From: Sulfitobacter noctilucae
GTDB taxonomy: Bacteria; Pseudomonadota; Alphaproteobacteria; Rhodobacterales; Rhodobacteraceae
DNA: 64,000 nucleotides
Direction of reading: 5' to 3'
NCBI RefSeq assembly: GCF_000622365.1
Contig: NZ_JASC01000014.1
Location: 744,001 to 808,000 of the forward strand
The position numbers and the translations under genes were made by a program. The stretch's first letter is position 1. Every line of letters begins with the position of its first letter. Below the pieces are notes generated by a model, which made no database searches, was not told where the DNA came from, and saw only the letters and a list, made by a program, of their open reading frames with translations. Positions 1 through 7,127 of the stretch are shown piece by piece.

Positions 1-321
1 ATCTACGGGATCACTCGAGGCGAGGGTGTGCTGGGCCGCGGGCTGCGGCGGTCTGAGCTCCGGGCCGAGACGCCCTGGAATACCTATGTCATTGATGGTC
101 TACCACCCACACCCATTGCCAACCCCGGACGTGCCAGCCTGATGGCAGCAGCACAGCCGGACGAGAGCGAATACATCTTTTTCGTTGCGGACGGCACAGG
201 CGGCCACGCTTTTGCGGTGACCCTTGCAGAGCATAACGCCAATGTGGCGCGCTGGCGGCAGATCGAAGCGGAGCGTGGCGCCGCAGCTGCAGGAAATGCA
301 TCTACCGGCGGCACGGATTGA
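1..321 (+). CDS. mltG: MltG endolytic transglycosylase, C-terminal part
   Basis: The reading frame is open from the first base, so this is the 3' end of a gene that begins before the window; an internal ATG at 28 is not the true start. The roughly 106 visible residues contain GITRGEGVLGRGL, PWNTYVIDGLPPTPIANPG and a C-terminal FFVADGTGGHAFA followed by TLAEHNANVARWR, all hallmarks of the YceG/MltG family. MltG is an inner-membrane endolytic murein transglycosylase that cuts nascent glycan strands and helps terminate their elongation. The catalytic Glu and the membrane anchor lie upstream and cannot be checked. The last 20 or so residues are a low-complexity Ala/Gly tail. A hairpin follows the stop codon and separates it from the GTA cluster. 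Confidence 0.93.
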   Translation: MYGITRGEGVLGRGLRRSELRAETPWNTYVIDGLPPTPIANPGRASLMAAAQPDESEYIFFVADGTGGHAFAVTLAEHNANVARWRQIEAERGAAAAGNASTGGTD

Positions 322-335
322 CACCCGTCACATGA

Positions 336-380
336 TGCCCTCCTGTCCCCGCGGGGACGGGGTGGCACCCTTATTTACCT
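336..380 (+). terminator. Hairpin terminator after mltG
   Basis: TGCCCTCCTGTCCCC (336-350) pairs with GGGGACGGGGTGGCA (353-367), a stem of about 14 pairs with one mismatch and two G-U pairs. The following stretch is T-rich (TTATTTACCTTT) but not a clean U-tract, so termination may be partial. It lies between mltG and the GTA promoter. Confidence 0.55.
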
Positions 381-433
381 TTGATTTGTGAATGATCGCA
401 CGGTCCTACAGGGTTTTGTTAACTCTCTTTTTC

Positions 434-462
434 TTGACTTTGCGCACGGTCTAACGTATAGA
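434..462 (+). promoter_or_regulatory. Sigma-70-type promoter of the GTA cluster
   Basis: TTGACT (434-439) and TATAGA (457-462) are separated by exactly 17 bases, a near-consensus housekeeping promoter. Transcription would start near 469, about 97 nt before the g1 ATG at 566. A TTAAC half-site (419-423), of the kind bound by CtrA, lies just upstream, but one half-site is weak evidence. In Rhodobacter the GTA promoter is activated by GafA. This promoter is recognised from sequence only. Confidence 0.6.
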
Positions 463-490
463 TTTTGACATGCTAGAGGACATGGGCGAG

Positions 491-523
491 CGGCTTTGGG
501 ACATTCCCGAAAGTCGTTTTTTT
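491..523 (+). terminator. Intrinsic-terminator-like hairpin in the GTA leader
   Basis: CGGCTTTGGGA (491-501) pairs with TCCCGAAAGTCG (505-516): 11 pairs including one G-U, one bulged G (509), and a three-base loop. Seven T follow directly (517-523). This is the textbook form of a Rho-independent terminator. It lies about 55 nt after the predicted transcription start and 43 nt before g1, so it would act as an attenuator. I see no obvious competing antiterminator stem in the leader. Confidence 0.6.
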
Positions 524-565
524 GTGTCTGTTCGGTTGGGGACCATACAAGAGGTATGAGCCACC

Positions 566-910
566 ATGACGACTGTTACCCAAGATCAAGAAGTCAGAAA
601 CGCATCAGACGTACTGGACACCTTGCGGGGTGCGATAACCGATCTCAGACGAGAGATCGAAGGGCTGACTCAGGACGCCCAGTCTGACGGAACCATGAAT
701 GAAACGGCGGCGAAGCAATCCTTGGGCAAGCTCAAGGAGTTGGTCACGCAGTGCGCCAAAGCAGAGGTTTATCTCAATGAGTGCAGAAGCAAGCAAGCTG
801 GTATTGCAAAGGGAGGCTACGCCTTCGATCTGGACAGAGCCCGGGTTGAAATCGGGTGCAAGCTGGATCGCCTCCGCAGATGCGGATCTGCAAGACGAGT
901 TCTTGAATGA
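566..910 (+). CDS. GTA small terminase subunit (g1)
   Basis: This 114-residue protein has the size, position and composition of GTA g1, shown in Rhodobacter capsulatus to be the small terminase TerS that brings DNA to the large subunit for packaging. The central part is strongly helical and charged, followed by AEVYLNECRSKQ and a C-terminal YAFDLDRARVEIGCKLDRLRR that recurs in roseobacter g1 proteins. The start is set by GAGGT at 551-555, ten bases before the ATG. It overlaps the N-terminal coding region of the large terminase by up to 134 bp, depending on where that gene starts. GTA packaging is not sequence-specific, so no cognate cos or pac site is expected. Assignment rests mainly on context and the conserved C-terminus. 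Confidence 0.75.
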   Translation: MTTVTQDQEVRNASDVLDTLRGAITDLRREIEGLTQDAQSDGTMNETAAKQSLGKLKELVTQCAKAEVYLNECRSKQAGIAKGGYAFDLDRARVEIGCKLDRLRRCGSARRVLE

Positions 911-2189
911 GTTGAGCGAGGAGGAGCTTCTGGCGCTGCCTTATCTCTTTGAGTTCTGGGCGATGGAGCATCAACTGCCGCCCGAGGGTGCCTGGCGAAC
1001 CTGGGTCATCCTCGGCGGCCGGGGGGCAGGCAAGACCCGCGCCGGTGCTGAATGGGTGCGTTCGGTGGTAGAAGGGTCGAGGCCGCTGGACGCGGGCAAA
1101 TGTCGGCGCATTGCACTGGTGGGCGAGACAATAGATCAGGTGCGCGAAGTGATGATCTTTGGCGACAGCGGCATCCTTGCGTGTTCTCCAGAAGACCGTC
1201 GTCCGACATGGGAGGCTGGGCGCAAGCGGCTGGTCTGGCCCAATGGCGCGATTGCGACGGTACATACCGCCCACGATCCCGAAGGACTGCGCGGGCCACA
1301 GTTTGATGCGGCCTGGGTGGATGAATTGGCCAAGTGGAAACGTGGACAGGAAACCTGGGACCAGTTGCAATTTGCGCTGCGGCTGGGGGATGATCCGCGC
1401 GTCTGTGTGACAACGACCCCGCGCAACTTGGATGTGCTGAAACGGTTGATGGCGTCGCCGTCCACGGTGAAGACCCATGCGCCGACACAAGCGAATGCGG
1501 CCAATCTGGCGACATCCTTTCTGGAGGAGGTCAAGGCCCGGTACAAAGGCACGCGGCTGGGGCGTCAGGAGTTGGACGGCGTGCTTTTGGCCGATGCGGA
1601 AGGGGCGCTGTGGACGTCCGAGGCATTGGAAGCCGGGCGGCTGGATATTGCCCCCTCGTTTGACAGGATTGTCGTAGGATTGGACCCTGCGGCATCTTCG
1701 GGGGCATCGGCGGACGAATGTGGCATCGTGGTCGTGGGTGCTGTGACACAGGGGCCGGTACAGGATTGGCGCGCGGTGGTGCTGGCAGATTGTACGGTGC
1801 AGGGCGCAACTCCTTCGGGATGGGCCAAGGCAGCGATTGTAGCGATGGAGCACTACGGCGGGGACAAGCTTGTGGCGGAGGTCAATCAAGGGGGTGCCAT
1901 GGTGGGTGAAGTCCTGCGGCAGGTTGATCCACTGGTGCCGCTCAAATCGGTCCACGCCTCACGCGGGAAGGTCGCACGGGCGGAGCCTGTGGCGGCGCTT
2001 TATGAGCAGGGGCGCGTGTCGCATATGCGCGGGCTTGATGCGTTGGAGGACCAGATGTGCCGGATGACTGCACGTGGGTTCGAGGGGGGCGGATCACCCG
2101 ACCGGGTCGATGCGCTGGTCTGGGCGCTGCATGAGCTGATGATTGAGCCGGCAGCACATTGGCGGCGGCCTGCGGTGCGGTCCTTGTGA
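777..2189 (+). CDS. terL: GTA large terminase subunit (g2)
   Basis: This is the packaging motor and nuclease that pumps fragments of host DNA into GTA capsids. From the ATG at 777 the protein has 470 residues. Walker A is GGRGAGKT at about 80-87 and Walker B is AAWVDELA near 178-185. The C-terminal RNase H-like nuclease shows GLDPAASSG (Asp near 303) and DRVDALVWAL (Asp near 445). The frame is open further upstream, to 699, but those residues are the shadow of g1. The start is uncertain: ATG 777 has AGAGG about nine bases before it, but overlaps g1 by 134 bp, and TTG codons at 846 and 903 would give less overlap. All ATPase and nuclease residues are intact, so the motor looks functional. Confidence 0.93.
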   Translation: MSAEASKLVLQREATPSIWTEPGLKSGASWIASADADLQDEFLNELSEEELLALPYLFEFWAMEHQLPPEGAWRTWVILGGRGAGKTRAGAEWVRSVVEGSRPLDAGKCRRIALVGETIDQVREVMIFGDSGILACSPEDRRPTWEAGRKRLVWPNGAIATVHTAHDPEGLRGPQFDAAWVDELAKWKRGQETWDQLQFALRLGDDPRVCVTTTPRNLDVLKRLMASPSTVKTHAPTQANAANLATSFLEEVKARYKGTRLGRQELDGVLLADAEGALWTSEALEAGRLDIAPSFDRIVVGLDPAASSGASADECGIVVVGAVTQGPVQDWRAVVLADCTVQGATPSGWAKAAIVAMEHYGGDKLVAEVNQGGAMVGEVLRQVDPLVPLKSVHASRGKVARAEPVAALYEQGRVSHMRGLDALEDQMCRMTARGFEGGGSPDRVDALVWALHELMIEPAAHWRRPAVRSL

Positions 2190-2213
2190 GGGGCCATTTT
2201 CTTTGAAGAGATT

Positions 2214-2249
2214 GAGGCGCGCGGGTTTCGATCCGCGCGCCTCTTTTTT
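2214..2249 (+). terminator. Strong intrinsic terminator between GTA g2 and g3
   Basis: GAGGCGCGCGG (2214-2224) and CCGCGCGCCTC (2233-2243) form a perfect 11-bp GC-rich stem with an 8-base loop, followed by six T (2244-2249). It lies 25 bp after the terL stop and 125 bp before the portal start. No convincing promoter is visible in 2250-2373, so g3-g15 appear to depend on read-through from upstream. Confidence 0.75.
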
Positions 2250-2373
2250 ACGGGGTGTTGCATCCCCCTGCGCACGGTGGGGTCACCGAGAATTAAACTC
2301 TTTGAGGCAATTTGTTTTCAAGCCGGACAACACAGGGTGTCGACCGGGGGATGGGCAAAAGGAGTTGGGGCAT

Positions 2374-3546
2374 ATGTTTGATTTTCTGCGACGTGGCACG
2401 GCGGCGGCATCTGTGCCAGAGCAGAAGGCGTCGGCGACGGGTCCGGTTGTGGCCTATGCCACGTCTGGTCGCGTGGCCTGGAGCCCGCGGGATGCGGTGA
2501 GCCTTACCAAGGTTGGGTTTTGCGGCAACCCTGTCGGGTTTCGGTCCGTCAAGCTGATCGCAGAGGCCGCAGCGGCGCTGCCATTGGTCGTGCAGGACGC
2601 CGAGCGGCGCTATGACACGCATCCCATCGTGTCACTGCTGGCGCGGCCCAACGCGGCGCAGGGGCGGGCGGAATTGCTTGAGGCGCTCTACGCGCAGCTG
2701 CTGTTGTCAGGCAGCGGATATGTCGAGGCGGTGGGCGAGGGCATGCCGCAGGAGTTGCATGTACTGCGCTCTGACCGGATGTCGGTGGTGCCGGGGGCCG
2801 ATGGCTGGCCGGTGGCCTATGAATACGCGGTGGGCGGGCGCAAGCACCGCTTTGGCGTGGCCGAGGGGGCCTCACCGATCTGTCATATCAAGGCGTTCCA
2901 TCCGCAGGATGACCACTATGGGTTTGCGCCGATGCAGGCAGCGGCAATGGCGCTGGATGTACACAACGCAGCCTCGCGTTGGTCCAAGGCGCTACTGGAC
3001 AATGCGGCGCGGCCATCGGGTGCGATTGTCTACAAGGGTGCAGAGGGTCAGGGGCATCTGAACTCCGATCAATACGACCGCCTGGTGGCTGAGATGGAGA
3101 GCCATCATCAGGGGGCACGCAATGCGGGTCGGCCCATGTTGCTGGAGGGTGGGCTGGACTGGAAGCCGATGGGGTTCTCGCCCTCGGACATGGAGTTCCA
3201 GAAGACCAAGGAGGCGGCGGCGCGGGAGATTGCGCTGGCCTACGGGGTGCCGCCAATGTTGCTGGGTATTCAAGGGGATGCCACCTATGCCAATTATCAA
3301 GAGGCCCACCGTGCGTTTTATCGTCTGACAGTCTTACCGCTGGCAACACGGGTGACGGCGGCGCTGGCAAACTGGCTTGACGGCTTCACCGGCGCACCCA
3401 TCGAGATCAAACCGGATTTGGATCAGGTGCCTGCCCTGTCGGCAGAGCGGGATGCGCAATGGGCGCGGGTGGCGGCGGCTGATTTCCTGACAGAGGCTGA
3501 AAAGCGCAATCTGTTGGGGCTGCCAGCGGTGGCGAATGATGGCTGA
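2374..3546 (+). CDS. GTA portal protein (g3)
   Basis: HK97-type portal protein of 390 residues that forms the dodecameric ring at one capsid vertex, through which the terminase feeds DNA and to which the tail attaches. The family signature is seen in GFRSVKLIAEAAAALPL near the N-terminus, HPIVSLLARPN, YAQLLLSGSGYVE, and the C-terminal EIALAYGVPPMLLGI with TYANYQEAHRAFYRLTVLP. The start at ATG 2374 is fixed by AAAAGGAG ten bases upstream. The frame is open back to 2143, but that part runs through the terL end and the terminator hairpin and is rejected. The stop overlaps the next small gene. It has the usual length for GTA portals. Confidence 0.95.
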   Translation: MFDFLRRGTAAASVPEQKASATGPVVAYATSGRVAWSPRDAVSLTKVGFCGNPVGFRSVKLIAEAAAALPLVVQDAERRYDTHPIVSLLARPNAAQGRAELLEALYAQLLLSGSGYVEAVGEGMPQELHVLRSDRMSVVPGADGWPVAYEYAVGGRKHRFGVAEGASPICHIKAFHPQDDHYGFAPMQAAAMALDVHNAASRWSKALLDNAARPSGAIVYKGAEGQGHLNSDQYDRLVAEMESHHQGARNAGRPMLLEGGLDWKPMGFSPSDMEFQKTKEAAAREIALAYGVPPMLLGIQGDATYANYQEAHRAFYRLTVLPLATRVTAALANWLDGFTGAPIEIKPDLDQVPALSAERDAQWARVAAADFLTEAEKRNLLGLPAVANDG

Positions 3547-3763
3547 TCCAGGGGTATATGAGCGGTTCGATTGTGCGCCGGGGCTAAGGTTGGAAGCACA
3601 TGAGCGGGTGAGTGCGATCCATCATGCCAACATGCTGGAGCGGCTGGACCGGCTGGAGGCCATGATGGAACGGATGGAAAAGCGCTTGTGGCTGACGGTT
3701 TACGGGGTCGTCGCGGTGATCCTGGCGCAGGCGGTACAGGGCGTGCTGGTGGTGGCCCCCTGA
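3536..3763 (+). CDS. GTA g3.5-like small membrane protein
   Basis: A 75-residue protein encoded between portal and protease, the position of the small orf g3.5 in the R. capsulatus GTA cluster. Its start (ATG 3536 or 3539) overlaps the portal stop by 11 bp, consistent with translational coupling. The middle is a short amphipathic coiled-coil-like helix rich in Met, Glu, Arg and Leu (ANMLERLDRLEAMMERMEK, about 31-49), followed by one hydrophobic segment (LWLTVYGVVAVILAQAVQG, about 51-69) that would span the membrane. It is not part of the described mature particle as far as I know. Its role is unknown; membrane attachment of an assembly intermediate is only a guess. Confidence 0.7.
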   Translation: MMADPGVYERFDCAPGLRLEAHERVSAIHHANMLERLDRLEAMMERMEKRLWLTVYGVVAVILAQAVQGVLVVAP

Positions 3764-3789
3764 GGGCGCGGAATTTCAAGGAGGACGTC

Positions 3790-4416
3790 ATGGGATATGA
3801 CGTGAGGGACTTCGGCTTTGGGCCGGAGAACGGGAAAGATGTGTCGGGCGTGATGCCAGCGCTGGAGCGCAAGTTCATGGCGTTTGAAGAGGTCGCAGAG
3901 GTCGAGGGCGGCACCGAGATCAGCGGCTACGCCAGCCTGTTCGGCGCGGTGGATCAGGGCGGCGATCTGGTCGAGGCAGGCGCCTATGGTGTGTCGCTGA
4001 AGGCTGTGAAGGCCGCCGGGCGCAAAATCAAGATGCTGTGGCAGCATGATCCCACACAGCCCATCGGGGTTTGGGATGAAGTGCGCGAGGATGCAAAGGG
4101 CCTGTTCGTGAAGGGACGCATCCTGTCTTCGGTCGAGAAGGGTCGCGAGGCGGCGGCGCTGATCGCGGCGGGGGCGATTGATGGGTTGTCGATCGGCTAC
4201 CGCACGGTGAAGGCCAGCAAGAACACCAAGGGCCAGCGGCTCTTGTCGGAACTGGAGCTTTGGGAGGTGTCGTTGGTGACCTTTCCGATGCTGCCCAGTG
4301 CGCGGGTGGCGGGCAAGGGCGATTTTGCCCATGTCGGCGAAATTCTGCGGGAGATGGCAGCGACCTTTGAGGGGGCGCGGGCCGAGATGGCGGAGCGGGG
4401 GCTCGCGTCGGAGTAA
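3790..4416 (+). CDS. GTA prohead protease (g4)
   Basis: HK97-family (U35-type) prohead serine protease of 208 residues. It matures the capsid by cutting the N-terminal delta domain from the major capsid protein. The fold signature is ISGYASLFGAVDQGGDLVEAGAY near 44-66, the catalytic His lies in LWQHDPTQPIG (His86), and the catalytic Ser in DGLSIGYR (Ser134). The start is set by AAGGAGG immediately upstream of ATG 3790; the open frame from 3688 overlaps g3.5 and is rejected. The capsid gene follows after 23 bp, as is usual for a protease and its substrate. Key residues are all present. Confidence 0.93.
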   Translation: MGYDVRDFGFGPENGKDVSGVMPALERKFMAFEEVAEVEGGTEISGYASLFGAVDQGGDLVEAGAYGVSLKAVKAAGRKIKMLWQHDPTQPIGVWDEVREDAKGLFVKGRILSSVEKGREAAALIAAGAIDGLSIGYRTVKASKNTKGQRLLSELELWEVSLVTFPMLPSARVAGKGDFAHVGEILREMAATFEGARAEMAERGLASE

Positions 4417-4439
4417 CGCGACAAATTCGGGAGTGACGG

Positions 4440-5603
4440 ATGAGCAAGACGACAAACGGGGAGATTTCCCCGGCTGAGGAAGTGCGCGCGGCGGTGACGG
4501 GATTTGTCACTGACTTCAAGGGCTTTCAGGCTGAAATCGAGACAAAACTTCAACAAACAGAAGAGCGGATGACCATGCTGGATCGAAAAATGACTATGCC
4601 TGCACGAACACCTCTGGGCGGTGCCACGGATGCGGGCGCACCGCATCAGAAGGCGTTCAACATGTATCTGCGCAACGGCGATGATGACGGGTTGCGCGGT
4701 TTGGAGCTCGAGGGAAAATCGCTGTCTACGGCGGTGAATTCGGATGGCGGCTATCTGGTCGATCCACAGACCAGCGCGACTGTACAGTCGGTGCTGAATG
4801 CCACCGCGTCGATCCGTGCGATTGCAAGCGTCGTTCAGGTCGAGGCGACCTCTTATGACGTGCTGGTGGATCACACGGAGGTGGGTGCCGGTTGGGCCAC
4901 GGAGAATAGCTCTGTCACGGAGACGGACACGCCGCAAATTGACCGTATCACCATTGGCCTGCATGAGTTGAGTGCTTTGCCGAAGGCATCGCAGCGTCTG
5001 CTGGATGACAGTGCATTTGACATCGAGGGTTGGCTGGCGGCCCGTATTGCGGACAAGTTTGCCCGCGCAGAGGCCGCCGCGTTCGTAAGCGGTGACGGGA
5101 TCGACAAGCCCAAGGGGTTCCTGACCCACACAGCGGTCGACAATGACGTCTGGACCTGGGGCAACCTTGGTTATGTGCCGACGGAAATTGACGGTGAAGT
5201 CACACCCGATGCGATCATTGAGCTGGTTTACGCACTGGGAGCGCAGTACCGCGCCAATGGTGCTTTCGTCATGAACTCAAAGACAGCAGGCCGCGTGCGC
5301 AAGCTGACGGATGCGGATGGGCGGTTCCTTTGGTCTGACGGTCTGGCAGCGGGTGAGCCTGCGATGCTGATGGGCTATCCGGTGCTGGTGGCCGAGGACA
5401 TGCCGGATGCGGGCAGCGACAGCTTTGCAATCGCGTTTGGTGATTTCCGTGCAGGTTATACCGTGGCCGAGCGTCCCGATCTGCGCATCCTGCGCGATCC
5501 CTTTAGCGCCAAACCGCATGTGCTGTTCTATGCGACCAAACGCGTGGGTGGTGATGTGAGCGACTTTGCCGCGATCAAACTGTTGAAATTCGGCGTCGCA
5601 TAA
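4440..5603 (+). CDS. GTA major capsid protein (g5)
   Basis: HK97-fold major capsid protein of 387 residues, the main building block of the GTA head. Residues 1-60 are a charged helical delta/scaffold domain (TDFKGFQAEIETKLQQTEERM) that the g4 protease would remove. From about residue 95 the mature fold begins (KSLSTAVNSDGGYLVDP), with the spine helix and conserved segments ELSALPKASQRLLDDSAFD, ADKFARAEAAAFVSGDG and YPVLVAEDMPD. The C-terminal part ends FAAIKLLKFG, typical of GTA capsids. Two stable hairpins follow the stop and separate it from g6, which may help keep this highly needed mRNA stable. Confidence 0.96.
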   Translation: MSKTTNGEISPAEEVRAAVTGFVTDFKGFQAEIETKLQQTEERMTMLDRKMTMPARTPLGGATDAGAPHQKAFNMYLRNGDDDGLRGLELEGKSLSTAVNSDGGYLVDPQTSATVQSVLNATASIRAIASVVQVEATSYDVLVDHTEVGAGWATENSSVTETDTPQIDRITIGLHELSALPKASQRLLDDSAFDIEGWLAARIADKFARAEAAAFVSGDGIDKPKGFLTHTAVDNDVWTWGNLGYVPTEIDGEVTPDAIIELVYALGAQYRANGAFVMNSKTAGRVRKLTDADGRFLWSDGLAAGEPAMLMGYPVLVAEDMPDAGSDSFAIAFGDFRAGYTVAERPDLRILRDPFSAKPHVLFYATKRVGGDVSDFAAIKLLKFGVA

Positions 5604-5619
5604 GCGGTAGCGGATACCG

Positions 5620-5737
5620 GGGCCGGGGTAACTTGACCCCGGTCCGGGCGCGCGACCGCGATACCTGCTTTGCCTAGCTGCTCCCCTCTGACCGAGCAGG
5701 GCAGGAGGCCGCGCGTCCGGGTTTTCCTGACCCGGAC
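5620..5737 (+). other. Two hairpins downstream of the capsid gene
   Basis: Hairpin one pairs GGGCCGGGGT (5620-5629) with ACCCCGGTCC (5636-5645), one G-U pair. Hairpin two pairs GTCCGGGT (5715-5722) with ACCCGGAC (5730-5737), a perfect stem. Neither has a T-tract, so they are not standard terminators. The 158 bp between g5 and g6 is the second longest gap inside the cluster. A role as 3' mRNA stabiliser or processing site for the capsid message is inference. Confidence 0.45.
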
Positions 5738-5761
5738 GGGGAAAGAAATTTGGAGACTTCC

Positions 5762-6361
5762 ATGATGTTGATTGAACAGACACCAATCTTAGACGCGGCG
5801 GTGCCGGTCGAAGCATTCAAGGCGCATCTGCGGTTGGGCAGTGGCTTTGGCCCTGATGACACGCAGGACGCGGTGTTGAATTCCTTTCTGCGGGCGGCAA
5901 TCGCGGCGGTCGAGGCGCGGACGGGCAAGGTGCTGTTGCAGCGCGAGTTTTCGACCACAGTCACGAAATGGCGCAATTCCGAAGCCTTCACGCTGCCCGC
6001 AGCGCCGATTGTGGAGGTTGCAAGCGTGGAGCGGGTGACGCGGGATGGTCAGCGCAGCTTGGTCAGTGCAGCGGTTTGGTGGTTGGAGAAAGACAACCTG
6101 ACGCCGATGCTGCGCGCCACGGGCAATTCCTTGCCACCAGTGCCAATGAGTGGCTCCGTGGTAATCACCTTTGCTGCGGGGTTTGCATCTGTTTGGGAAG
6201 ATGTCCCTGCGGATCTGCGCCAGGCGGTGCTGATGCTGGCGGCGCATTACTATGAGTACCGTCATGACACGGGCCTGAGCAAAGGCTGCATGCCCTTTGG
6301 CGTCTCAAGCCTGATCGAGCGCTACAAGCATATTCGGATCGGCACCGGAGCAAGTGCATGA
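5762..6361 (+). CDS. GTA head-tail connector/adaptor (g6)
   Basis: Phage connector protein of the gp6/DUF family (199 residues) that sits under the portal. The N-terminal half shows the typical helical bundle pattern (VPVEAFKAHLRLG, LNSFLRAAIAAVEARTGKVLLQREF) and the C-terminal half contains SGSVVITFAAGFA, then DVPADLRQAVLMLAAHYYEYR, a highly conserved stretch of GTA connectors. TTGGAG at 5750-5755 favours ATG 5762 (or 5765) over the TTG at 5750. The final ATGA overlaps the next start, so g6 and g7 are translationally coupled. Confidence 0.9.
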   Translation: MMLIEQTPILDAAVPVEAFKAHLRLGSGFGPDDTQDAVLNSFLRAAIAAVEARTGKVLLQREFSTTVTKWRNSEAFTLPAAPIVEVASVERVTRDGQRSLVSAAVWWLEKDNLTPMLRATGNSLPPVPMSGSVVITFAAGFASVWEDVPADLRQAVLMLAAHYYEYRHDTGLSKGCMPFGVSSLIERYKHIRIGTGASA

Positions 6362-6696
6362 GTTTGCCGCGTCTCAATCAGGCGCTGGTGTTGGAAGCGC
6401 CCGAGCGGGTCAGTGATGGCTCTGGTGGATTTATCGAAGGCTGGATCGTGTTGGGCACGCTGTGGGCCGAGATCAAAGCCGGGAGCGGGCGGGAGACGGC
6501 CAACATCGGCGCACCGACGAGCCGTGTTGGGTACAAGATCACGGTGCGCGGCGCCCCTTTTGGCACCCCCGAGCGGCCCAAGCCGCAGCAGCGCCTGCGC
6601 CACGGTACACGCATTTTCACCATTGAAGCAGTGGCAGAGCGACACCCCGAGGGCCGCTATCTGACCTGCTTTGCGCAAGAGGAGGTCGCGGTATGA
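6358..6696 (+). CDS. GTA head-tail stopper/adaptor (g7)
   Basis: Small (112 residues) head-tail adaptor of the HK97 gp7/SPP1 gp16 type, which closes the connector and joins head to tail. Visible family features are the N-terminal LNQALVLEAPERVSDGSGGF, the Trp-containing WAEIKAGSGRE, and YKITVRGAPF with a C-terminal RHGTRIFTIEAVAER followed by RYLTCFAQEE. It starts within the stop codon of g6 (ATGA, 6358-6361) and its end overlaps the start of g8 by 4 bp, placing it in a tightly packed translational block. Confidence 0.9.
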   Translation: MSLPRLNQALVLEAPERVSDGSGGFIEGWIVLGTLWAEIKAGSGRETANIGAPTSRVGYKITVRGAPFGTPERPKPQQRLRHGTRIFTIEAVAERHPEGRYLTCFAQEEVAV

Positions 6697-7103
6697 GTTT
6701 TGCCATGTCAGGGCCGTTGCAAGCAGCAGTTTACGATGCGCTGGTGGGGGACGCTGTCCTTGGGGCAATCGTGGGGTCAGCGGTGTATGACGCCATGCCG
6801 AGTGGAAGCTTACCGCCCATTTATGTGCGGCTGGGCAGTGAGGAAGTCCGCGATGCGTCGGACGGCAGTGGCGCAGGTGCTGTGCACCGGCTGACCGTGT
6901 CGGTCATCACGTCGAGGCCCGGATTTTCGCAGGCTAAGGCCGCTGCGGGGGCGATCAGCGATGTATTGCATGAAGCGGCATTGAGCCTTGCGCGTGGCCG
7001 GCTGGTATCGATGCGGTTCGATCGCGCGCGGGTGGCGCGGGTGGAAAGTGCCGCAACCCGGCAGATTGATCTGCGCTTTACTGCGCGGGTTCAGGACGAC
7101 TGA
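6693..7103 (+). CDS. GTA tail terminator protein, DUF3168 (g8)
   Basis: DUF3168 protein of 136 residues. In the R. capsulatus GTA structure the equivalent protein is the tail terminator at the junction of tail and head. Recognisable segments are LQAAVYDALVGDAVLGAIVG, VYDAMPSGSLPPIYVRLG, HRLTVSVITSRPGFSQAKA and the closing RQIDLRFTARV. Overlaps g7 by 4 bp (ATGA). The next gene follows after 24 bp. No irregularities seen. Confidence 0.92.
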   Translation: MSFAMSGPLQAAVYDALVGDAVLGAIVGSAVYDAMPSGSLPPIYVRLGSEEVRDASDGSGAGAVHRLTVSVITSRPGFSQAKAAAGAISDVLHEAALSLARGRLVSMRFDRARVARVESAATRQIDLRFTARVQDD

Positions 7104-7127
7104 TTTTTTGTATTCTCAAGGAGAACT

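Noticed and set aside
419..423. CtrA binding site upstream of the GTA promoter
   Set aside because: Only one TTAAC half-site is present; a second half at the required spacing was not found, so I do not claim CtrA control.
774..1955. A 393-codon open frame on the minus strand opposite the large terminase
   Set aside because: It is the antisense shadow of terL; composition is Arg/Cys/His-rich and no family is visible.
2143..2373. N-terminal extension of the portal protein to 2143
   Set aside because: It would read through the end of terL and the terminator hairpin; ATG 2374 has a strong ribosome site.
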